Below are positions 50,161 through 62,129 of a stretch of DNA of 64,000 bases, piece by piece. The notes below the pieces were generated by a model, which had not been told where the DNA came from, did not search any database, and was given only the letters and a program-made list of their open reading frames with translations. Source of the stretch: Metallyticus violacea (Eukaryota > Arthropoda > Insecta > Mantodea > Metallyticidae). The stretch's first letter is position 1. Each line of letters begins with the position of its first letter. The stretch is from positions 1,674,001-1,738,000 of the forward strand of contig JAUJEO010000021.1 of NCBI GenBank assembly GCA_030762175.1, read 5' to 3'. The translations under genes were made by a program, and so were the position numbers.

Positions 50161-50904
50161 ATGATCAAATCATAAAATTTAAAAGCTGGAAAAAACTTCA
50201 AAAAACACGCTTTTTTGCAAAAAGATTTTTTGGAAAAAAAAACCTTTCAGAGTGTTACTTTTATGTATTTCCGCTGTAGAACTCCTTTCTAGGTGTATTT
50301 AACAGGATTAATGAATTAATTTCTGCAAAAAATTTAAATAGAGAAAAATATAGCATTTTTAAAGGCGTTTTTTATGATCAAATTATAAAATTTAAAACTG
50401 CAAGAAAAATTAATGAAGAAAAAACACGCTTTTTGCAAAAAAAAATTTCAGAAAAAAAGAAAATATATTGTAATTGAAACCATGTTTGTCATCAAATCAT
50501 GTTTCTTTCGGTGTAGTACTCCTTTTTAGGTGCATTAAACCAGATTAATGAATTAGAAAGGGTTTTCTTCAAAAAATTTCGATAGAGAAAAGCATAGCAT
50601 TTTTAAAGCCGTTTTTTATGATCAAATTATAAAATTTAAAACTGTAAGAAAAATTACTGCAGAAAAAACACGCTTTTTTGCAAAGAGATTTTTAAGTAAA
50701 AAAAACCATTTCAGAGAGTTATTGAACAATTTTTATGCTTCTTGCGCTGCAGATTTGCTTTCTAGGTTTGTTAAACAAGATTAATGAATCGGAAAGGGTT
50801 TTATGCAAAAAATTTCGATAGAGAAATATATGTCATTTTAAAGGCGTTTTTTATGATCAAATTATAAAATTAAAAAGCTGCAAGATAAATTAATGAAGAA
50901 AAAA

Positions 50905-51710
50905 ACAAGCTTTTATACAAAAGGTTTTTTTCAGAAAAAAAGGAAAAAGAGTGTAATTGAAACCATGTTTACCATCAAATCATGTTTCTTTTAGGTGTAA
51001 AACTCTCTTCTATGTGTATCAACAAAGATTAATGAATTAGAAAGAGTTTTCGGCAAAAAATTTCGCTAGAGAAAAATATAGCATTTTAAAAGGGTTTTTT
51101 ATGACCAAATTATAAACTTTAAAAGCTGCAAAAAAATTCCTTCCGGAAAAAACACGCTTTTTTGCAAAAAGAATTTTAGTAAAAAAAACCATTTCAGAGT
51201 GTTATTTTTTTTTTTTTTTTGCTGTAGAACTCCTTTCTAGGTGTATTAAACCAGATTAATGAATTAATTTCCGCAAAAAATATCAATCAAGAAAAATATA
51301 TAATTTTTAAAGGCGTTTTTATGATCAAATTATAAAATTTAAAAGCTGTAAGAAAAATTACTGCATAAAAAAACAGGCTTTTTTGCTAAAAGATTTTTCA
51401 TTAAAAAAAAAAAACCATTTCAGAGCGTTATTGAACAATTTTTCTTTCTTTCGCTGTAGAACTCCTTTCTAGGTGTATTAAACAAGATTAATGAATTAAT
51501 TTCTGCAAAAAATTTCAATAGAAAAAAATATAGCATTTTTAAAGGCATTGTTTATGATCAAATTATAAAATTTAAAAGCTGCAAGAAAAATTAATGCACA
51601 AAATAAAACGCTTTTTTTCAAAAAGATTTTTCAGTAAAAAAAAACCAAAACAGAGTGTTATTAAACAATTTTTATGCTTCTTTCGCTGCAGAACTTCTTT
51701 CTAGGTCTAT
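50905..51710 (+). repeat. Satellite C duplicate block E, copy 1 (partner 53463-54256)
   Basis: Shares ccatgtttaccatcaaatc, cttttaggtgta, ttttttatgaccaaattata, aaattccttccggaaaaaac and aaatatcaatcaagaaaaat with 53463-54256 at offset ~2.56 kb. A T-run of ~15 (51205-51219) in this copy is shorter in the partner. Confidence 0.85.
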
Positions 51711-52999
51711 TAAACAAGATTAATGAATCGGAAAGGGTTTTCTGCAAAAAATTTCAAGAAATATATAGCATTTTTGAAGGCGTATTTATGATCAAAATAA
51801 AAAATATAAAAGCTGCAAGAAAAATTAATACAGAAAAAAACACGCTTTTTTTCAAAAAGATTTTTCAGTAAAAAAAAAAAAACTTTTCAGAGGGTTTATG
51901 ACATTTTTTCTTTCTTTGGCTGTAGAACTGCTTTCTAGGTCTATTAAACTAGATTAATGGATTGGAAAGGTTTTTCTGCAAAAAATTTCAATAGAGAAAA
52001 CATTTTAAAGGCGAGTTTTATGATAAAATTAAAAAATTTAAAAGCTGCAAGAAAAATTAATGCAGAAAAAAAACGCTTTTTTTGCAAAAAGATTTTTCAG
52101 TAAAATAAACATTTTTCAGGGTGTTATTGAACAATATTTGTTTCCTTCGCTGTAGAACTTCTTTCTAGATCTATTAAACAAGATTAATGAATTAGAAAGG
52201 GTTTTATGCAAAAATTTCAATAGAGATAAATATAGTAGCTTTTTAAGGCATTTTTTATGATCAAATTATAGAATTTAAAAGCCACAGGAAAAATTAATGC
52301 ACAAAAAAACACGCTTTTATGCACAGAGATTTTTCCGTAAAAAAAATAAAAAAAAAAAAAACATTTTCAGAGTGATATTGAACAATTTTCATGTTTCCTT
52401 CGCTGTAGAACTCCTTTGTAGGTCTATTAAACAATATTAATGAATTAGAAAGGGTTTTGTGCAAAAATTTTCAATAGAGAAAAATATAGCATTTTTAAGG
52501 CGTTTTTTAGGATCAAATTATAAAATTTAAAAGCTGCAGGAAAAATTAATACACAAAAAAATACGCTTTTTTCTAAAAAGATTCTTAAGTAAAAAAAAAA
52601 CATTTTCAGTGTTATTGAACAATTTTTATCTTTCTTTCGCTGCAGAACTCCTTTCTAGGTGTATTAAACAAGATTAATGAATCGGAAAGGGTTTTCTGCA
52701 AAAAATTTCAAGAAATATATAGCATTTTAAGGCGTATTTATATTCAAAATATAAAATTTAAAAGACTCAAGAAAAATAATGAAGAAAAAAACTTGCTTTT
52801 TGCAAAAAAAAATTTTCAGGAAAAAAGAAAAAAGAGTGTAATTGAAACCATGTTTATTGTCATCAAATCATGTTACTTTGGGTGTAAAACTACTTTCTAG
52901 ATGCATTAAACAAGATTAATGAATTATAAAGAGTTTTCTGCAACCAAAAATTTCAATAGAGAAAAATATAGCATTTTAAAGGCGTTTTTTATGATCAAA

Positions 53000-53450
53000 T
53001 TATAAAATTTAAAAGCTGCAAGAAAATTTACTGCAGAAAAAAACAGGTTATTGAACAATTTTTGTTTCTTTCGGTATAGAATTACTTTCTAGGTCTATTA
53101 AACAATATTTATGAATTAGAAATAGTTTTCTGCAAAAAATTTCAAGAAATATATAGCATTTTTAAAGGCGTTTTTAGGATCAAAATATAACATTTAAAAG
53201 CTGCAAGAAAATTTAATGCAGAAAGAAACACGCTTTTTTTCAAAAAGATTTTTTTCAGTAAAAAAAAAACATTTTCAGAGTGTTATAACATATTTTTATG
53301 TTTCTTTCGCTGTAGAACTGCTTTCTAGGTCTATTAAACTAGATTAATGAATTGGAAAGGCTTTTCTGCAAAATATTTCAATAGAGAATAAAAATTTTAA
53401 GGCGAGTTTTATGATAGAATAATAAAATTTAAAAGCTGCAAGAAAAATTA
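53000..53450 (+). repeat. Satellite C duplicate block F, copy 1 (partner 57409-57857)
   Basis: Contains a truncated monomer in which gcagaaaaaaacagg passes straight into ttattgaacaatttttg, and gcgtttttaggatcaaaat. The same deletion and variants recur at offset ~4.41 kb. Confidence 0.8.
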
Positions 53451-53462
53451 ATGCAGAAAAAA

Positions 53463-54256
53463 ACACGCTTTTATACAAAAAGTTTTTTTCAGAAAAAAAG
53501 GAAAAAGAGTGTAATTGAAACCATGTTTACCATCAAATCATGTTTCTTTTAGGTGTATCTCTCTTCTATGTGTATCAAAAAACATTAATGAATTAGAAAG
53601 AGTTTTCGGCAAAAAATTTCGCTAGAGAAAAATATAGCATTTTAAAAGGGTTTTTTATGACCAAATTATAAAATTTAAAAGCTGCAAAAAAATTCCTTCC
53701 GGAAAAAACACGCTTTTTTGCAAAAAGAATTTTAGTAAAAAAAACCATTTCAGAGTGTTATTTTTTTTTTGCTGTAGAACTCCTTTCTAGGTGTATTAAA
53801 CCAGATTAATGAATTAATTTCCGCAAAAAATATCAATCAAGAAAAATATATAATTTTTAAAGACGTTTTTATGATCAAATTATAAAATTTAAAAGCTGTA
53901 AGAAAAATTACTGCATAAAAAAACAGGCTTTTTTGCTAAAAGATTTTTCATTAAAAAAAAAAACCATTTCAGAGCGTTATTGAACAATTTTTCTTTCTTT
54001 CGCTGTAGAACTCCTTTCTAGGTGTATTAAACAAGATTAATGAATTAATTTCTGCAAAAAATTTCAATAGAGAAAAATATAGCATTTTTAAAGGCATTGT
54101 TTATGATCAAATTATAAAATTTAAAAGCTGCAAGAAAAATTAATGCACAAAATAAAACGCTTTTTTTCAAAAAGATTTTTCAGTAAAAAAAAACCAAAAC
54201 AGAGTGTTATTAAACAATTTTTATGCTTCTTTCGCTGCAGAACTTCTTTCTAGGTG
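53463..54256 (+). repeat. Satellite C duplicate block E, copy 2
   Basis: Partner of 50905-51710. The final ~75 bp motif (ccagattaatgaattaattt, ccgcaaaaaatatcaatc) is repeated once more at 54261-54335. Confidence 0.85.
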
Positions 54257-54354
54257 TATTAAACCAGATTAATGAATTAATTTCCGCAAAAAATATCAAT
54301 CAAGAAAAATATATAATTTTTAAAGGCGTTTTTATGATCAAATAATAAAATTTA

Positions 54355-54880
54355 AAAGCTGCAAGAAAAATTAATGCAGAAAAAAACACGCTTTTTTGCA
54401 AAAAGATTTTTCAGTAAATAATAAACCATTTTCAGCCTTTTAAAGAACAATTTTTGTTTCTTTCGCTGTAGAACTCCTTTCTAGGTCTATTAAACTAGAT
54501 TAATGAATTGGAAAGGGTTTTTTGCAAAAAAAATTCAATAGAGAAAAAATTTTAAACGCGAGTTTTATGATAAAATTATAAAATTTAAAAATGCAAGAAA
54601 AATTAATGCAGAAAAAACACGCTTTATTTGCAACAAGATTTTCCAGTAAATAATAAACCATTTTCAGGCTGTTATTGAACAATTTTTGTTTCTTTCGCTG
54701 TAGAACTCCTTTCTAGATGTATTAAACAAGATTAATGAATTAGAAAGGGTTTTCTTCAAAAATTTTAATAGAGCTAAATATAGCATTTTTAAACCGTTTT
54801 TATGATCAAATTATAAAATTTAAAAGCTGCAAGAAAAATTAATGCAAAAAAACAAGTTTTTTTTCAAAAAGATTTTTCAG
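54355..54880 (+). repeat. Satellite C duplicate block G, copy 1 (partner 57838-58366)
   Basis: Shares cattttcagccttttaaaga, ttttaaacgcgagttttatg, gcaacaagattttccagtaa and ttttaatagagctaaatat with 57838-58366 at offset 3483. Part of it appears a third time near 59495-59700. Confidence 0.85.
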
Positions 54881-55129
54881 TAAAAAAAAACGTTTTCAGA
54901 GTGTTATTGACCAATTTTGATGTTTCTTTCGCTGTAGAACTACTTTCTAGGTCTATTAAATAATATTAATGAATTAGAAACTGTTTTCTGCAAAAAATTT
55001 CAATAGAGATCAATATAGCATTTTTAAAGAGGTTTTTTATGATCAAAATATAAAATTTAAAAGCTGCAAGAAAAATTAATAAAGAAAAAAACACGCTTTT
55101 TTTCAAAAAGATTTTTCCGGAAAAAAAAT

Positions 55130-55260
55130 CGCTTTTGAGAGTGAGATTGAAACTATGTTTGTTTTAATAAGTTTTCATGTTTCTTTCGGTGTAATATTCC
55201 ATTCTAAGTCTATTACAAAAGATAATAGAAAAAAAGACATTTATACAAAAAATTTCACAT
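55130..55260 (+). repeat. Diverged satellite C subtype (C4)
   Basis: Head variant reading cgcttttgagagtgagattg, tcgg-tgtaatattccattc and aaaagataatagaaaaa. It recurs near 60235-60370 and 61890-62025 and, more diverged, at 62140-62280. These odd subtypes concentrate toward the right end of the array. Confidence 0.75.
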
Positions 55261-56609
55261 AGAATAATATAGCATTTTAAAAGCCGTTTTTATCATGAAA
55301 ATATAAAATTTAAAAGCTGAAAGAAAAATTAATGAAGAAATAAACACGCTTTTTTCAAAAAGATTTTTCAGGAAAAAAACACGAAGTTTTTCGTCATCAA
55401 TTTTCATGTATCTAAAGGTGTTATATACCTTTTTAGGTCTATTAAACAAGTTAAATGAAATACAAAGAGATATTTTCTAAAAATTCGCGCAGAAAAATAT
55501 ATCATTTTCAAAGGCGATTTTAATGATCAAAATATTAAATTTAAAAGCAGCAAGAAAAATTAATGCAGAAAAAAAACGCTTTTTTGCAAAAAGATTTTTT
55601 CAGTAAAAAAAACCATTTTCAGAGTGTTATTGAACAATTTTTATGTTTCTTTCGTTGTGGAACTCCTTTCTAGGTCTATTAAACAAGATTAATGAATTGG
55701 AAGGGTTTTTCTGCATATAATTTCAATACAGAATAAATGTTAAAGCCGTTTTTTATTATAAAATTATAAAATTTAAAAGCTGCAAGAAAAATTAATGCAG
55801 AAAAAAACACGATTTTATTCAAAAACGATTTTTCAGTAAAAAAAAAAAAACAATTTTCAGGCTGTTATTCAACAATTTTTGTTTCCTTCGCTGTAGAACT
55901 CCTTTCTAGGTCTATTAAACAAGATTAATGAAATGGAAAGGGTTTACTGCAAAAAATTTCAATAAGAGAAAAATTTTAAAGGCGTTTATTATGATAAAAT
56001 TATAGAATTTTAATACTGCAGGAAAAATTAATGCAGAAAAAACACGCTTTTTGCAAAAGATTTTTCAGTAAATATAAAAACCATTTTTAGAGTGTTATTG
56101 GACATCTTTTATGTTTCTTTCGCTGTAGAACTCCTTTCAAGGTCTATTAAACAAGATTTATGAATTTGAAAGGGTTTTCTGCAAAAAAATTCAATAGAGA
56201 TAAATATAGCATTTCTTTAAGGCGTTTTTATGATCAAATTATAGAATTTAAAAGCTGCAGGAAAAATTAATGCAGAAAAAAACACGTTTTACGCAAAAGG
56301 ATTTTTCAGTAAAAAAAGACCATTTTCAGGGTGTTATTGAACAATTTTTATGTTTTTTTCGCTGTGGAACTCCTTTCTGGATCTATCAAGCAAGATTAAT
56401 GAATTGGAAGGAATTTTCTGCAAACAATTTCAATACAGAAAAAATTTTAAAGGCGTTTTTATTATAAAATTATAAAATTTAAAAGCTGCAAGAAAAATTA
56501 ATGCAGAAAAAATCACGCTTTTATTCCAAAAAGATTTTTCAGGAAAAAAAACATTTTCAGGGTGTTATTGAACAATTTTTGTTTCTTTCGCTTTAGAACG
56601 CCTTTCTAG

Positions 56610-57060
56610 GTGTATTAAACAAGATTATTGAATCGGAAAGGGTTTAATGCAAAAAATTCCAATAAAGATAAATATAGCGTTTTTAAAGGCGTATTTATGA
56701 TCAAAATATATACTTTAAAAGCTGCAAGAAAAATTGATGAAGGAAAAAACACGCGTTTTTTCAAAAAGATTTTTCAGAAAAAAGAAAAATGAGTGTAATT
56801 GAAACCATGTTTATTTTCATCCAATCATGTTTCTTTCGGTGTAAATCACCTTTCTAAGTGTATTAATTAGAAAGGGTTTTCTGCAAAAAATTTCAATAGA
56901 GAAAAATATACCATTTTTAAAGGCGATTTTATCATCAAATTATAAAATTTAAAGGCTGGAACAAAAATAATGCATGAAAAAAGCACGCTTTTTTTTCAAA
57001 CAATATTTCAGTAAAAAAAACATTTTTCAGAGTGTTATAACATATTTGTATGTTTCTTTC
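56610..57060 (+). repeat. Satellite C duplicate block H, copy 1 (partner 58910-59350)
   Basis: Shares gattattgaatcggaaagg, tatagcgtttttaaaggcg, aaaaattgatgaa, gtgtaaatcacctttctaag and a shortened tgtattaattagaaaggg with the partner at offset ~2.3 kb. Confidence 0.8.
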
Positions 57061-57408
57061 GCTGTAGAACAGCTTTCTAGGTCTATTAAACTAGATTAAC
57101 GAATTGGAAAGGTTTTTCTGCAAAAAATTTCAATAGAGAAAACATTTTAAAGGCGAGTTTTATGATAAAATTATAAAATTTAAAAGCTGCAAGAAATATT
57201 AATGCAGAAAAAAACACGCTTTTTTTGCAAAAAGATTTTTCAGTAAAAAAAACCATTTTCAGGGTGTTATTGAATAATATTTAATTCTTTCGCTGTAGAA
57301 CTCCTTTCTAGATCTATTAAACAAGATTAATGAATTAGAAAGGGTTTTGTGCAAAAATTTCAATAGAGATAAATATAGTAGCATTTTTAAGGCATTTTTA
57401 TGATCAAA

Positions 57409-57857
57409 TTATAAAATTTAAAAGCTGCAAGAAAATTTACTGCAGAAAAAAACAGGTTATTGAACAATTTTTGTTTCTTTCGGTGTAGAATTATTTTCTA
57501 GGTCTATTAAACAAGATTTATGAATTAGAAATAGTTTTCTGCAAAAAATTTCAAGAAATATATAGCATTTTTAAAGGCGTTTTTAGGATCAAAATATAAA
57601 ATTTTAAAGCTGCAAGAAAATTTCATGCAGAAACAAACACGCTTTTTTTCAAAAAGATTTTTTCAGTAAAAAAAAACATTTTCAGAGTGTTATAACATAT
57701 TTGTATGTTTCTTTCGCTGTAGAACTGCTTTCTAGGTCTATTAAACTAGATTAATGAATTGGAAAGGCTTTTCTGCAAAAAATTTCAATAAAGAATAAAA
57801 ATTTTAAGGCGAGTTTTATGATAGAATAATAAAATTTAAAAGCTGCAAGAAAAATTA
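57409..57857 (+). repeat. Satellite C duplicate block F, copy 2
   Basis: Partner of 53000-53450, with the same truncated monomer and gtttttaggatcaaaatat variant. Confidence 0.8.
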
Positions 57858-58366
57858 ATGCAGAAAAAAACACGCTTTTTTGCAAAAAGATTTTTCAGTA
57901 AATAATAAACCATTTTCAGCCTTTTAAAGAACAATTTTTGTTTCTTTCGCTGTAGAACTCCTTTCTAGGTCTATTAAACTAGATTAATGAATTGGAAAGG
58001 GTTTTCTGCAAAAAAATTTCAATAGAGAAAAAATTTTAAACGCGAGTTTTATGATATAATTATAAAATTTAAAAATGCAAGAAAAATTAATGCAGAAAAA
58101 ACACGCTTTATTTGCAACAAGATTTTCCAGTAAATAATAACCCATTTTCAGGCTGTTATTGAACAATTTTTGTTTCTTTCGCTGTAGAACTCCTTTCTAG
58201 ATGTATTAAACAAGATTAATGAATTAGAAATGGTTTTCTTCAAAAATTTTAATAGAGCTAAATATAGCATTTTTAAACCGTTTTTATGATCAAATTATAA
58301 AATTTAAAAGCTGCAAGAAAAATTAATGCAAAAAAAACAAGCTTTTTTTTCAAAAAGATTTTTCAG
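57838..58366 (+). repeat. Satellite C duplicate block G, copy 2
   Basis: Partner of 54355-54880. Here blocks F and G are adjacent, whereas in the first copy ~900 bp (block E sequence) lies between them. Confidence 0.85.
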
Positions 58367-58909
58367 TAAAAAAAAAAACCATTTTCAGTGTTATTGAACA
58401 ATTTTTGTTCTTTTCGCTGCTGAACTCCTTTCTAGGTCTATTAAATAAGATTATTGAATCGGAAAGGGTTTTCTGCAAAAAAATTTCAAGAAATATATAG
58501 CATTTTTAAAGGCGTATTTTAGATCAAAGTATAAAATTTAAAAGCTGCAAGAAAAATTAATGCAGAAAAAAACACTCTTTTATTCCAAAAAGATTTTTCA
58601 GTAAAAAAAAAAAAAACATTTTCAGGGTGTTATTGAACAATTTTAGTTTCTTTCGCTTTAGAACTCCCTTCTAGGTCTATTAAACCAGATGAATGAACTG
58701 GAAAGGGTTTTCTGCAAAAAAAATTTCAATAGAGAAAAAATTTTAAAGGCGTTTTTTATGATAAAATTATAAAATTCAAAAGCTGCAAGAAAAATTAATG
58801 CAGAAAAAAACACGCTTTTTCTGCAAAAAGATTTTTCAGTAAAAAAAAAACATTTTCAGAGTTTTATTGAAGAATTTTTTTTTTCTTTCGCTGTAGAACT
58901 CCTTTCTAG

Positions 58910-59350
58910 GTCTATTAAACAAGATTATTGAATCGGAAAGGGTTTCTGTAAAAAATTTCAATAGAGATAAATATAGCGTTTTTAAAGGCGTATTTATCAT
59001 CAAAATATATAATTTAAAAGCTGCAAGAAAAATTGATGAAGAAAAAAACACGCGTTTTTTTAAAAAGATTTTTCAGAAGAAAAGAAAAATGAGTGTAATT
59101 GAAACCATGTTTATTTTCACAAATCATGTTTCTTTCGGTGTAAATCACCTTTCTAAGTGTATTAATTAGAAAGGGTCTTCTGCAAAATATTTCAATAGAG
59201 AAAAATATAGCATTTTTAAAGGCGTTTTTATCATCAAATTATAAAATTTAAAGGCTGGAACAAAAATAATGCAGAAAAAACACGCTTTTTTTCAAAAAGA
59301 TATTTCGGTAAAAAAAAAAAAACATTTTCAGAGTGTTATAACATATTTTA
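58910..59350 (+). repeat. Satellite C duplicate block H, copy 2
   Basis: Partner of 56610-57060, with the same shortened monomer (tgtattaattagaaagg). Confidence 0.8.
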
Positions 59351-61382
59351 CGATTCTTTCGCTGTAGAACTGCTTTCTAGGTCTATTAAACTAGATTAAT
59401 GAATTCGAAAGGGTTTTCTGCAAAAAAAATTCAATAGAGAAAAAATTTTAAAGGCGAGTTTTATGATAAAATTATAAAATTTAAAACCTGCAAGAAAAAT
59501 TAATGCAGAAAAAACACGCTTTATTTGCAACAAGATTTTCCAGTAAATAATAAACCATTTTCAGGCTGTTATTGAACAATTTTTGTTTCTTTCGCTGTAG
59601 AACTCCTTTCTAGATGTATTAAACAAGATTAATGAATTAGAAAGGGTTTTCTTCAATAATTTTAATAGAGATAAATATAGCATTTTTAAACCGTTTTTAT
59701 GGTCAAATTATAGAATTTATATGCTGCAGGAAAAATTAATGCAGAAAAAAACACGCTTTTTTGCAAAAAGATTTTTCAGTTAAAAAAAAAAAACATTTCA
59801 GAGAACCATTGTTCATTGAACTCCTTTCTAGGTCTATTAAACAAGATTAATGAATTAGAAAGGGTTTTCTGCAAAAAATTTCAATAGAGAAAAATATAGC
59901 ATTTTTAAAGGCGTTTTTATCATGAAAATATAAAATTTAAAAGCAGCAAGAAAAATTAATGAAGAAAAAAACACGCTTTTTTGCAAAAAAAGTTTTTTCA
60001 GGGAAAAAAACCATGATTTTGTCATCAATTTTCAAGCATCTTTCGGTGTAATATTACTTTCTAGGTCTAATAAACAAGTTAAATGAAAAACAAAGGAATA
60101 TCTGCTAAAATTTAGCGCAGAAAAATATTTCATTTTTAAAGGAGATTTTTATGATCAAAATATAAAATTTAAAAGCAGCAAGAAAAATTAATGAAGAAAA
60201 AAACACGCTTTTTTGCAAAAAGAATTTTCCGGAAAAAAAAAAACGCTTTTGAGAGCGAGATTGAAACCAAGTTTATTGTCATCAGTTTTCATGTTTCTTT
60301 CGGTGTAATATTCCATTCTAACTCTATTAAAAAGATAATAGAAAAACAAAGAGATTACTACAAAAAATTTCACATAGAATAATATAGCATTTATAAAGGC
60401 GTTTTTTATGATGAAAATATAAAATTTAAAAGCAGAAAGAAAAATTAATGAAGAAAAACAACGCTTTTTTCCAAAAAGATTTTTCAGGTAAAAAAAGCAC
60501 CTAGTTTATTGTCATCAATTTTCATGTATGTAAAGGTGTTATATACCTTTTTAGGTCTATTAAACAAGTTAAATGAAATACAAAGAGATATCTTCTAAAA
60601 TTTCGCGCAGAAAAATATATCACTTTTAAAGGCGATTTTAATGATCAAAATATAAAATTTAAAAGCAGCAAGAAAAATTAAGAAAAAAACACGTTATTGA
60701 ACAATTTTTGTGTCTTTCGGTGTAGAATTCCTTTCTAGGTATATTAAACAAGATTAATGAATAAGAAAGGGTTTTTTGCAAAAAATTTCAAGAAATATAT
60801 AGCATTTTAAAGGCGTTTTTATGATCAAAATATAACATTTACAAGCTGCAAGAAAAATTAATGCAGAAAAAAACACGCTTTTCTTTCAAAAAGATGTTTT
60901 CAGTAAAAAAAAAAAAAAAGAAAAAAAAAAAACATTTTTAGAGTGTTATTGAACAGTTTTTATGTTTCTTTCGCTGTAGAACTCCTTTCTAGGTCTATTA
61001 AACAAGATTAATGAATTGGAAAGGATTTTCTGCAATAAATTTCTATAGAGAAAAAATTTTAAAGGCGCTTTTATGATAAAATTATAAAATTTAAAAGCTG
61101 CAAGAAAAATTAATGCAGAAAAAAACACGCTTTTTTTGCTAAAAGATTTTTGAGGAAAAAAAACATTTTCAGGGTGTTATTGAACAATTTTTGTTTCTTT
61201 CGCTGTAGAACTCCTTTCTAGGTCTATTAAACAAGATTAATGAATCGGAAAGGGTTTTCTGCAAAAAAATTTCAAGAAATATAGAGCATTTTCAAGGCGT
61301 ATTTATGATCAAAATATAAAATTTAAAAGCTGCAAGAAAAATTAATGCAGAAAAAACACGCTTTTTTTTAAAAAGATTTTTC

Positions 61383-61385
<3 letters not shown>

Positions 61386-61415
<30 letters not shown>
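61386..61415 (+). repeat. A30 tract in satellite C
   Basis: A-run directly after ttttcagt, in the same monomer slot as the runs at 42324 and 49518. An interrupted A-rich stretch occupies this slot at 60905-60931. Confidence 0.9.
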
Positions 61416-61416
<1 letters not shown>

Positions 61417-62129
61417 ATTTTCAGAGTATTATTGAACATTTTTGTTTCCTTCGCTGTAGAACTCCTTTCTAGGTCTATTCAACAAGATTAATGAATTAGA
61501 AAGGGTGTTCTGCAAAAAATTTCCATAGAGATAAATATGGCATTTTTAAGGGGGTTTTTTATGATCAAATTATAGAATTTAAAAGCTGCAGGAAAAATTA
61601 ATGCAGAAAAAAACACGCTTTTTTGCAAAAAGATTTTTCAGTAAAAAAAAAAAAAACATTTTTAGTGTGTTATTGAACAATTTTGATGTTTCTTTCGCTG
61701 TAGAACTCCTTTATGGGTCTATTAAACCATATTAATGCATTAGAAATGGTTTTCTTTAAAAATTTTCAATAGAGATAAATATAGCATTTTAAAGACGTTT
61801 TTTATGATCAAAATATAAAATTTAATAGCTGCAAGAAAAATTAATGAAGAAAAAAACACGCTTTTTTGCAAAAAGATTTTTCCGGAAAAAAAAGCGCTTT
61901 TGAGAGTGAGATTGAAACGATGTTTGTTGTAATCAGTTTTTATGTTTGTTTCCGTGTAATATTCCATTTTAAGTCTATTAAAAAAGATAATAGAAAAACA
62001 AAGCGATCTACAAAAAATTTCACATAGAATAATATATTTTTAAATGCGTTTTTTATGATGAAAATATAAAATTTAAAAGCACAGAGAAAAATTAATGAAG
62101 AAAAAAACAGGTTTTTTTTCAAAAAGATT

